The notes under the pieces: model-generated
The model's input: the letters and a program-made list of their open reading frames with translations, nothing else
What the model was told of the DNA's origin: nothing
Database searches by the model: none
Shown here: piece after piece, positions 1-5,161 of the stretch
Layout: each line of letters begins with the position of its first letter
Position numbering within the stretch: position 1 is the first letter of the stretch
Program-made: the position numbers and the translations under genes
Assembly (NCBI RefSeq): GCF_946478835.1
Contig: NZ_CAMLDV010000201.1
Span: 1-5,715 of the forward strand
Direction of reading: 5' to 3'
Source: an uncultured Bdellovibrio sp.
GTDB taxonomy: Bacteria > Bdellovibrionota > Bdellovibrionia > Bdellovibrionales > Bdellovibrionaceae
Length of the DNA: 5,715 nucleotides

Positions 1-147
1 GGTTTTTTGTGAAACTAAATTCACAAGTTCATCGGGACTCGACATCGCTTGTTTGAGTTCTTCTTCGCTCAAATTTAAGTTACTGAATTTTTGTTTTAAA
101 GCTCCTGAGATTTCGTTGAATTTTCCATCTAAAAATTGCTTGTCCAT
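1..147 (-). CDS. CsbD-like small protein, partial (C-terminus beyond left edge)
   Basis: An open frame starts at the ATG read leftward from position 147 and stays open to the left edge, giving 49 residues that begin MDKQFLDGKFNEISGALKQK. The start has a good ribosome site (AGGGAGA on the minus strand, about 151-157). The opening matches the first half of the neighbouring gene at 180-461 in pattern (M-D/N-K-x-F/I-x-x-G-K-x-x-E-I-S-G-x-L), so it looks like a diverged tandem copy of a CsbD-family protein. It lacks the tryptophan of the usual KWG-L-TDDD segment, having KFSNLNLSEEE instead, so family membership is less sure. CsbD proteins are small, hydrophilic, general-stress-associated proteins whose biochemical role is unknown. 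The gene follows its paralogue after 32 bases, probably in one transcript. Confidence 0.6.
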   Translation of the reverse strand, partial: MDKQFLDGKFNEISGALKQKFSNLNLSEEELKQAMSSPDELVNLVSQKT

Positions 148-179
148 AAATTCTCCCTTTTCTCTCGAAGCTCGGCCAA

Positions 180-461
180 CTAATGCGATAATTTATTTTT
201 CATTTTATCGATGCCGGCATTGAGTTTATCAGCGGCTTCATCTTTGCCCGCTTCGAACTTTCTTTCCCAGCTCGACATCAAATCATTCACCTGCCGTGAA
301 GCTTCTTCTTTTGAGAGACCTACTTTTTGTTGAACTAGACCACTTAAGGCCTCTGCGTTGCCTTTAGTTCTTTGAATATCGTCATCTGTGAGAGCGCCCC
401 ATTTTTTTCTTAGTTCTCCAGAAATTTCTTTGATCTTTCCTTGGAAAATATCTTTGTTCAT
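180..461 (-). CDS. CsbD family stress-response-type protein
   Basis: This 93-residue soluble protein has no signal peptide or membrane segment. Residues 7-60 match the CsbD pattern: an opening QGKIKEISGELRKKWG, then LTDDD, an alanine/glycine-containing middle, and G-L-S-K-E-E-A-x-x-Q-V. Typical CsbD proteins have about 60-70 residues. Here a charged, probably helical tail (about 62-93, rich in K, E, D and A) is added. CsbD of Bacillus subtilis belongs to the SigB general-stress regulon and many homologues are stress-induced, but no molecular function is established. The ATG is preceded on the minus strand by a perfect AGGAGG (468-473) with a 6-base spacer, and a TATAAT lies at 485-490. It is transcribed away from the flagellar operon and followed 32 bases later by a related gene. 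Confidence 0.85.
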   Translation of the reverse strand: MNKDIFQGKIKEISGELRKKWGALTDDDIQRTKGNAEALSGLVQQKVGLSKEEASRQVNDLMSSWERKFEAGKDEAADKLNAGIDKMKNKLSH

Positions 462-484
462 AAGGAACCTCCTTTTTTAAATTC

Positions 485-490
485 ATTATA
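485..490 (-). promoter_or_regulatory. Predicted -10 box of the leftward CsbD-like gene pair
   Basis: The minus strand reads TATAAT exactly here. It would start RNA near position 478, leaving a leader of about 17 bases that contains the AGGAGG ribosome site. No good TTGACA lies 16-18 bases upstream (the hexamer there is AGTTTT). The promoter may therefore depend on an activator or on a stationary-phase type sigma factor that tolerates a weak -35 box. That dependence is an inference from the family's usual stress regulation. Confidence 0.5.
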
Positions 491-558
491 CGTCAAATCT
501 TCACGCCAAAACTTTGACTCCTGTCATAGAATTACTACCCGGCAAACAAGTTCCAGGG

Positions 559-573
559 AGGCAAAAATTGCCT
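559..573. repeat. Perfect 6-3-6 palindrome upstream of the sigma-54 promoter
   Basis: AGGCAA-AAA-TTGCCT is a perfect inverted repeat with a 3-base spacer, in non-coding DNA between the divergent transcripts. Its centre (566) is about 84 bases before the predicted fliL-operon start (650), a plausible distance for an enhancer-binding activator of sigma-54 promoters. It also lies about 70-80 bases upstream of the predicted leftward -10 box. It has no following T-run on either strand, so it is not a typical terminator. Operator function is an inference. Confidence 0.4.
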
Positions 574-623
574 GAAATCAAATATGTTGGACTGCAATGA
601 ATGACGCTCGACCAGAGTCCTGT

Positions 624-639
624 TGGCATCCGTGTTGCT
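624..639 (+). promoter_or_regulatory. Predicted sigma-54 (RpoN) -24/-12 promoter of the flagellar operon
   Basis: TGGCATCCGTGTTGCT fits the sigma-54 consensus TGGCACG-N4-TTGCT with two mismatches in the less conserved positions. The invariant GG (625-626) and GC (637-638) have exactly the standard spacing. Placing C638 at -12 puts the start of RNA at about 650, which gives a leader of 38 bases to the preferred fliL start. Sigma-54 control of flagellar hook/basal-body genes through an enhancer-binding protein is well known in many polarly flagellated bacteria. No sigma-28 type promoter was seen here. Confidence 0.7.
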
Positions 640-653
640 TTCAATCTTGATAG

Positions 654-668
654 GACCACTCTGTGGTC
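654..668 (+). repeat. Perfect 6-3-6 palindrome in the predicted leader of the fliL operon
   Basis: GACCAC-TCT-GTGGTC is a perfect inverted repeat. If RNA starts near 650, it occupies about +5 to +19 and would form a GC-rich 6-bp hairpin at the extreme 5' end, ending 9 bases before the GGAGG ribosome site at 678-682. It could stabilise the 5' end of the long transcript, or be a DNA operator just downstream of the promoter. Neither role can be settled from sequence. Confidence 0.45.
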
Positions 669-677
669 ATTCATCAT

Positions 678-682
678 GGAGG
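678..682 (+). promoter_or_regulatory. Ribosome binding site that favours a GTG start for fliL
   Basis: GGAGG lies 5 bases before the in-frame GTG at 688. The in-frame ATG at 676 has no comparable site (only AGGA about 20 bases upstream, partly inside the palindrome) and overlaps this GGAGG. Similarly short spacers precede fliN and flhB, which supports using GTG 688. Confidence 0.6.
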
Positions 683-687
683 ATGAA

Positions 688-1224
688 GTGGCTGAAGAAA
701 AAGCGGCAGCAGCGGAAGCGTCGTCAGCTCCGAGCGGGGGATCTGGACAAAAGCCTATACTACTTATTGCCTTGGCGGTCATTAATATGCTCGTCGTCGC
801 CGGCGTGGGTTTTATGCTTTATCAAGGACGCAAAAAGGAAGCAGCGGAACCAAAGATTGAACACGTCATCAAAGGTGAAGCGGAAGCACAACATAAGGAA
901 GCCACTGAAGAAAAAGAAGTGGTGGGTAAAGTCGTGCCTCTTGAAACCTTCATTGTGAATTTGGCAGGCTCTAAAGGCCGCAAAGTTGCGAAAGTAAATA
1001 TGGAACTGGAAGTTAAAGGCGACCATGTTCTGGAAGAAATCGAAAAGCGTAAAGCGCAAATTCGCGACATCATTATTATTATTCTTTCTTCGAAAACATA
1101 TGAAGACGTTTCTACTCGCGAGGGTAAAGACGATTTGAGAAATACGATCAAAGACACGATCAACTCTTTCCTGGTTCAGGGAAAGATTTCAAACGTGTTC
1201 TTCACTGAGTTTATCTATAACTAA
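688..1224 (+). CDS. fliL: Flagellar basal body-associated protein FliL
   Basis: FliL is an inner-membrane protein that surrounds the stator near the MS ring and supports torque and stator stability. From GTG 688 the protein has 178 residues, in the family's usual range. It has a short acidic, alanine-rich cytoplasmic head (1-22), one membrane segment (about 23-45, PILLIALAVINMLVVAGVGF), a charged linker (46-78), and the conserved periplasmic domain. That domain contains VPLETFIVNLAG, then IRDIIIIILSSKTYEDV, the segment REGKDDLRNTIKDTIN, and the family ending VFFTEFIYN. The start was chosen for its GGAGG at 678-682. ATG 676 would add four residues and is the main alternative. The ATG at 601 lies upstream of the predicted sigma-54 start of RNA and would add a non-conserved head, so it is unlikely. 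This is the first gene of the operon, and fliM begins 9 bases after its stop. Confidence 0.93.
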   Translation: MAEEKAAAAEASSAPSGGSGQKPILLIALAVINMLVVAGVGFMLYQGRKKEAAEPKIEHVIKGEAEAQHKEATEEKEVVGKVVPLETFIVNLAGSKGRKVAKVNMELEVKGDHVLEEIEKRKAQIRDIIIIILSSKTYEDVSTREGKDDLRNTIKDTINSFLVQGKISNVFFTEFIYN

Positions 1225-1233
1225 GGCAGGACT

Positions 1234-2235
1234 ATGAATCAGGTTCTTTCGCAAAGTGAAGTGGATGCTCTGTTAGCCGCGGTCTCTGATGGAGATGTCG
1301 CGACGTCGGAATCATCCAAGCCCGAAGCCCAAAATGCGGGAAAAGTGGATGAACGCAAAATTGTTTCCTACGATCTGACAAGTCAGGATCGTATTATTCG
1401 TGGCCGTCTTCCGCAGTTGGAAGTCATCTACGAAAAATTCATGCGTTCGTTCCGCGTTTCTTTGTCATCGGCTCTTCGTAAAATTGCCTCTATCACTTTG
1501 ACATCGACGGAATTTTTGAAATTCGGAGAGTTCATCAACACTCTTCCAATGCCAACGTGCATGAGTGTTCTGCGTTTCGGAAACCTGCGTGGTTCGGCGT
1601 TGTTCGTGATCGAAAGTAAATTGGCTTACGCTTTGGTGGATAGCTTCTTTGGTGGAGCAGATCGTCCGTATACAAAGATCGACGGAAAAGATTTTACTCC
1701 GATTGAGCTTTCTATCGTGCAAAAAGTCGTGGGTCTTGCGATCAACGATCTTGAAATGGCCTGGGCTTCGATTGAAAAAATCGGTTGCTCGTTTGTTCGT
1801 ACAGAGGTGAATCCACAGTTCGTGGGTATCGTTCCTCCGACAGACGTGGTGATCGCGTCGACTTTCGACGTTGAGCTTGAAAACGCGACGGGCACGATCT
1901 CTATCGTGATCCCTTATGCGACTATTGAGCCGATTAAACAAAAACTTTCCACAGGCTTCCAGGTGGAGTCTGACCAGACAGATAAAAAACTTTGGACTTC
2001 GATCATTCAAGAACAGCTTCTTGAAACAGACATGGAGATCAAAGTGAATCTTGGTGAAACTGAGATCAAGCTGAAGGACATGATGAATTTGAAAGTAGGC
2101 GACGTGATTCCTTTGGATCAAGACGCTTCCGGTGAATTCGATGTCAATGTTGAAGGCGTGAGAAAATTTAAAGGTTATTACGGAATACATCATGGAACTG
2201 TGGCGGTCCAGGTAACACGCCCGGTGCAAAAGTAG
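1234..2235 (+). CDS. fliM: Flagellar motor switch protein FliM
   Basis: FliM is the middle C-ring subunit. It binds CheY-phosphate and passes the switching signal to FliG. The 333 residues match the usual length. The N-terminus has the CheY-P binding peptide (LSQSEVDALLAA, residues 5-16), followed by a flexible acidic linker. The middle domain (about 45-240) includes YDLTSQDRIIRGRLPQLE, LPMPTCMSVLRFG and VDSFFGGADRPYTKIDGKDF. The C-terminal SpoA domain (about 255-330) includes LKVGDVIPLD and the final G-x-x-A-V-Q-V. An intact CheY peptide implies the motor is under chemotactic control. The FliG-contacting GGxG motif reads GGAD at residues 140-143, a deviation described in the findings. The start is ATG with AAGGCAGGA just upstream. 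fliN begins 8 bases after the stop. Confidence 0.97.
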   Translation: MNQVLSQSEVDALLAAVSDGDVATSESSKPEAQNAGKVDERKIVSYDLTSQDRIIRGRLPQLEVIYEKFMRSFRVSLSSALRKIASITLTSTEFLKFGEFINTLPMPTCMSVLRFGNLRGSALFVIESKLAYALVDSFFGGADRPYTKIDGKDFTPIELSIVQKVVGLAINDLEMAWASIEKIGCSFVRTEVNPQFVGIVPPTDVVIASTFDVELENATGTISIVIPYATIEPIKQKLSTGFQVESDQTDKKLWTSIIQEQLLETDMEIKVNLGETEIKLKDMMNLKVGDVIPLDQDASGEFDVNVEGVRKFKGYYGIHHGTVAVQVTRPVQK

Positions 2236-2243
2236 GGGGATAA

Positions 2244-2618
2244 ATGGGTGACGATACTTTGGACAACTTGGCGGATCAACTCGTGGCGGAAGCGGCGGGT
2301 ATGGCAGCGGCGGATGGCGCGAAAAAGCCTGCAGCAGCGGCAGCTCCATCGCAAAATGATCGTAACTTGAATTTGATTTTGGATATCCCACTTAAAGTCT
2401 CAGTTGAGTTGGGCCGTACAAAAATGCCGGTGAGTGAGCTTTTGAATCTGACTCAAGGAAGTGTCATTGAATTGAACAAATTGGCCGGTGAGCCGATGGA
2501 AGTTTACGTCAATGACAAATTGATCGCACGCGGTGAAGCCGTGGTGGTCAACGAGAAATTCGGTGTGCGTTTGACAGATATTATTTCTCCAGCTGAGCGC
2601 GTAGAGCAGCTCAGATAA
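2244..2618 (+). CDS. fliN: Flagellar motor switch protein FliN
   Basis: FliN forms the base of the C-ring with FliM, helps dock the FliH-FliI export ATPase complex and contributes to switching. The protein has 124 residues, normal for the family. An acidic head (1-20) and an alanine/lysine-rich linker (21-38) precede the SpoA domain (about 43-116). That domain carries the family pattern LDIPLKVSVELGRTKMPVSE, then LLNLTQGSVIELNKLAGEP, and VNDKLIARGEAVVVNEKFGVR. The ATG is preceded by AGGGGGA (2234-2240), which overlaps the fliM stop codon, so translation is probably coupled to fliM. fliO starts 10 bases after its stop. Confidence 0.97.
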   Translation: MGDDTLDNLADQLVAEAAGMAAADGAKKPAAAAAPSQNDRNLNLILDIPLKVSVELGRTKMPVSELLNLTQGSVIELNKLAGEPMEVYVNDKLIARGEAVVVNEKFGVRLTDIISPAERVEQLR

Positions 2619-2628
2619 GAGGTTTCAG

Positions 2629-3309
2629 ATGCGTTTGTTGCTTTCGTTAATCTTTGTGTTTTCGGTTTCTGCCCACGCGGCGGAAGAAGCTCCAACAGCA
2701 GCGGCCCCCGCTGAAGTTGCAGCAACAGAATCCGCACCTTCTCAAGAAGCGACTGTCGCTTCGACAGAGAAGAAAGTGGACAATCGCAAAGAGTCCGAAA
2801 TTCCTTTAAATCTTGAAAAAGACAAAAAGGCTTCCTCCGAAGGCAGCGGCGTTTTCCGCATTCTCTTTACTCTTTCGATCTTGGGACTTGTGGGAACAGG
2901 TGCTTACTTTTTCCTCCGTAAGTACAAAGTTCCTCGCGCGATGAAACACCAAACGCAGATCAAAGTTTTGCAACAGCACTACTTGGGACCTAAAAAGAGT
3001 TTGGCGATCGTGCGTGTAGCTGGTGAGTCGATTTTGATCGGTATCACAGACCACAACATCTCTATGATTAAACCTTTGTCATTGCTTGACGATGAAGTGC
3101 CTGAAGAGTCTCCGCAAAATTTCGGAAAAGTTTTAGGCGGCTTAGGTTCAACAAAAGCGGACTTCGAAAATAACGAAGACGAAGCGGAACCGGCACCTGC
3201 ACCTAAAAAACGTTCCGCAAAAGACTTGGATGCTGACGAAGAATTCGCGATCAGTGGAATTAAAGATATCGTTTCTAAACGTCTTAAAGGAATGAGGTCT
3301 CTTCAGTGA
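2629..3309 (+). CDS. fliO: Flagellar biosynthetic protein FliO
   Basis: FliO is a membrane protein that stabilises and helps assemble the FliP ring of the export gate, and it is not part of the finished channel. The 226-residue protein starts with a likely Sec signal peptide (1-17, ending SAHA before AEEAP). A low-complexity Ala/Glu/Pro periplasmic stretch (18-74) follows, then one membrane segment (about 75-96). The cytoplasmic FliO domain (about 105-152) contains [20 protein letters not shown] and [15 protein letters not shown], followed by a charged tail to 226. Enterobacterial FliO has about 120 residues, so the leader, linker and tail are extra. Identification rests on the cytoplasmic core and the place between fliN and fliP. 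AAGAGG (2617-2622) gives a 6-base spacer. Its stop overlaps the fliP start in GTGA. Confidence 0.9.
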   Translation: MRLLLSLIFVFSVSAHAAEEAPTAAAPAEVAATESAPSQEATVASTEKKVDNRKESEIPLNLEKDKKASSEGSGVFRILFTLSILGLVGTGAYFFLRKYKVPRAMKHQTQIKVLQQHYLGPKKSLAIVRVAGESILIGITDHNISMIKPLSLLDDEVPEESPQNFGKVLGGLGSTKADFENNEDEAEPAPAPKKRSAKDLDADEEFAISGIKDIVSKRLKGMRSLQ

Positions 3310-4064
3310 GAAAGATTAACTGGACTCTTTGGAGTCTGCTTCTTTTGCCTCTGGTTCTTTTGATCAGTTCCAGCGCGTTTGCACAAGTGACTCTTCCAAC
3401 GGTGAATCTGGGTTTTAAAACCACAGATAATCCGAATGAAGTTGTGAATGCAGTTAAATTGATTTTGATCATGACGGTGCTGACGCTTGCACCGGCGATT
3501 TTGATTATGATGACGGGTTTTACTCGCATCATCATCGTCTTTTCTTTTTTAAGACAGGCGATGGGCGTTCAACAAATGCCACCGAACCAATTGTTGGTAG
3601 GTTTGTCTTTGTTTTTAACTTTCTTCGTGATGCAACCCGCATTCAACGAAATGAACACAAAAGGTATTCAGCCTTATCTTGCAGGAAAAATTTCTCAAGA
3701 TGCGGCGATTGAAAATACTTTGGCTCCGCTTCGTAAGTTTATGTTCAATCAAACTCGCGATTCGGATTTAGCGTTGTTTGTGAAGCTTTCTAAAGTGGAA
3801 AAACCGAAAACTCGTGCGGATGTTCCAACAATGGTTTTGGTTCCGGCGTTCGTGGTTTCTGAGCTTAAAACGGCTTTCCAAATTGGTTTTATCATCTTCC
3901 TTCCATTCCTCGTGATCGACATCGTCGCGGCCAGCGTTTTGATGGCGATGGGGATGATGATGCTTCCTCCGGTTGTGATTTCGTTACCCTTTAAGATCAT
4001 GCTCTTTGTCTTAGTGGACGGATGGGGTCTGCTCATCGGTTCTATGGTGAAGAGTTTCGGGTAG
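3306..4064 (+). CDS. fliP: Flagellar export gate protein FliP
   Basis: FliP builds the pentameric core of the FliPQR export gate through which rod, hook and filament proteins leave the cytoplasm. The 252 residues fit the family. A cleavable signal peptide ends at about residue 26 (SSAFA before QVTLP), typical of FliP. Conserved membrane blocks follow: [20 protein letters not shown] (69-88) with [10 protein letters not shown], then [17 protein letters not shown] (179-195), and MGMMMLPP (215-222). The last contains the methionine-rich stretch known to form the gasket closing the channel in the Salmonella homologue. The start is GTG at 3306, overlapping the fliO stop by 4 bases (GTGA), with GAGG at 3294-3297. 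This indicates translational coupling to its assembly partner FliO. Overall conservation is strong and nothing appears damaged. Confidence 0.98.
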   Translation: MRKINWTLWSLLLLPLVLLISSSAFAQVTLPTVNLGFKTTDNPNEVVNAVKLILIMTVLTLAPAILIMMTGFTRIIIVFSFLRQAMGVQQMPPNQLLVGLSLFLTFFVMQPAFNEMNTKGIQPYLAGKISQDAAIENTLAPLRKFMFNQTRDSDLALFVKLSKVEKPKTRADVPTMVLVPAFVVSELKTAFQIGFIIFLPFLVIDIVAASVLMAMGMMMLPPVVISLPFKIMLFVLVDGWGLLIGSMVKSFG

Positions 4065-4073
4065 AGGTGAAAG

Positions 4074-4346
4074 ATGACAGAAGAACTTGTAATTCGACTT
4101 GGACAAGATGCTCTTCGTACAACAGCAATGCTGGCAGCGCCGTTGCTTATCAGCACGCTGGTTGTCGGTTTGGCTGTGAGTATATTTCAAGCGCTCACGC
4201 AGATTAACGAGGCAACACTCACGTTCATTCCAAAAATGATCGTGGTGGCGTTGGTGTTTGTGCTCGCAGGTCCGTGGATGATGGACGTGATGAGTTCTTA
4301 TACGGTGAACCTTTTTGAAAATATTGCCGTGATGGTGAGGGAATAG
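4074..4346 (+). CDS. fliQ: Flagellar export gate protein FliQ
   Basis: FliQ is a small two-helix membrane protein that wraps around the FliP5-FliR1 core to complete the helical export gate. The 90 residues are the normal length. Membrane segments lie at about 16-38 and 52-74, joined by the family's signature loop VGLAVSIFQALTQINEATLT followed by FIPK (residues 31-54). The ATG follows the fliP stop by 9 bases, with AGAGGTGA (4063-4070) overlapping that stop codon, so the gene is probably read by ribosomes finishing fliP. No anomaly is visible. Confidence 0.98.
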   Translation: MTEELVIRLGQDALRTTAMLAAPLLISTLVVGLAVSIFQALTQINEATLTFIPKMIVVALVFVLAGPWMMDVMSSYTVNLFENIAVMVRE

Positions 4347-4350
4347 CCGA

Positions 4351-5130
4351 GTGATCAATTGGAGTTCAATGACAGAGGCTCAGATCCTGCTTTTTGCGCT
4401 GATTTTTCTGCGCATGATCGCCTTTGTTATTTCTTCAGCGGTTTTCGGCTCTCCGACGATCACCGTGGCTATCAAGGTTCTCCTGTCGATCGTATTTAGC
4501 GTTTTATTGTTCCCGGTGGTGAAAGTCGGCAACGTCGACTACGCTTTAATTTCGAATGATATCATTGGCTTAGCGGTGCGCGAATTGATTGTCGGATTAG
4601 CGCTGGGATTTTTAACCCGCTTGTTCTTCTTCGTAGTCACAATGACAGGGGACTTGGTGTCGATGTCCTTTGGTTTGAGTGCATCTCAGATGTACAAACC
4701 CATTCTGGGATCGCATGGAAACACGATCGATCAATTCTATTCGACAATTGGGACTCTGGTTTTTTTAGCAATCAATGGGCATCACATGTTGATCAGTGCA
4801 ATTGCGCAAAGTTACGAGCTTGTGCCTGTAAGCTCGCTTGCGCTTAATGTGGGACCATTTGCGGAGATGGCCGTTTACGGTCAGACCGTGATGTTAATGG
4901 CGATTAAGATGTGTGCTCCGGTGTTAGTGACCATTCTGCTTGCGAACTTAGCGATGGGGATTTTGGGAAGAGCGGTTCCCCAGATCAACGTCCTGGTTAC
5001 AAGTATGCCTGTGACGATCATGCTTGGAATGACAGTGGTGTTTCTCTGTCTTCCGCTGATGGCCATAGAAATGAATGGTCTAGTTGAAATCACAGCTAGC
5101 AAACTATTTGCTGTGATGAAACACTTATAA
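4351..5130 (+). CDS. fliR: Flagellar export gate protein FliR
   Basis: FliR is the single-copy gate subunit that closes the FliP pentamer ring and contacts FlhB. The 259 residues are typical. Several membrane segments are clear, with conserved blocks FLRMIAFVISSAVFGS (19-34), REL-IVGLALGF (77-87), GDLVSMSFGLS (100-110), INGHHMLISAI (141-151) and MGILGRAVPQINVL (202-215). The GTG start at 4351 is 4 bases after the fliQ stop, with GTGAGGGA at 4335-4342. It gives an N-terminus of the same length as in the E. coli protein. An alternative ATG at 4369 (MTEAQILLF) has its own GGAG at 4361-4364 and cannot be excluded. A nested inverted repeat lies inside the gene at 4804-4843. Confidence 0.96.
   Translation: MINWSSMTEAQILLFALIFLRMIAFVISSAVFGSPTITVAIKVLLSIVFSVLLFPVVKVGNVDYALISNDIIGLAVRELIVGLALGFLTRLFFFVVTMTGDLVSMSFGLSASQMYKPILGSHGNTIDQFYSTIGTLVFLAINGHHMLISAIAQSYELVPVSSLALNVGPFAEMAVYGQTVMLMAIKMCAPVLVTILLANLAMGILGRAVPQINVLVTSMPVTIMLGMTVVFLCLPLMAIEMNGLVEITASKLFAVMKHL
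4804..4843 (+). repeat. Nested inverted repeat (potential stem-loop) inside fliR
   Basis: The outer arms GCGCAA (4804-4809) and TTGCGC (4838-4843) enclose the inner arms CGAGCTT (4815-4821) and AAGCTCG (4830-4836). In RNA this gives 13 base pairs with an 8-base loop and one asymmetric interior loop of 5 and 1 bases. It lies in the codons for about residues 152-164 of FliR. There is no following T-run, so it is not an intrinsic terminator. A chance arrangement imposed by the coding sequence is possible. Confidence 0.4.
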
Positions 5131-5161
5131 CAATAGCTTTTTAGTTCTAGGAAGGAACGAG

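Noticed and set aside
559..573. The palindrome as an intrinsic terminator.
   Set aside because: No T-run follows on either strand and no gene on either side ends toward it.
601..687. In-frame extension of fliL to the ATG at 601.
   Set aside because: It covers the sigma-54 promoter match, has no ribosome site, and its added residues do not resemble a FliL N-terminus.
501..782. Leftward 93-codon frame across the divergent region.
   Set aside because: It crosses the predicted promoter and the start of fliL, has no ribosome site and encodes a low-complexity Ser/Ala-rich sequence, so it is a shadow frame.
1072..1083. Four consecutive ATT units in fliL as a possible slippage or phase-variation site.
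   Set aside because: A three-base unit changes only the number of isoleucines and keeps the frame, and the run is short and within a conserved hydrophobic segment.
1465..2391. Long leftward open frame of 308 codons antisense to fliM and fliN.
   Set aside because: It lies wholly opposite two unmistakable genes. The product is rich in His, Arg, Phe and Pro with no recognisable domain or good ribosome site, as expected from the codon bias of the real genes.
5144..5158. Small hairpin GTTC...GAAC enclosing the flhB ribosome site.
   Set aside because: Only four base pairs with a 7-base loop, too weak to claim regulation.
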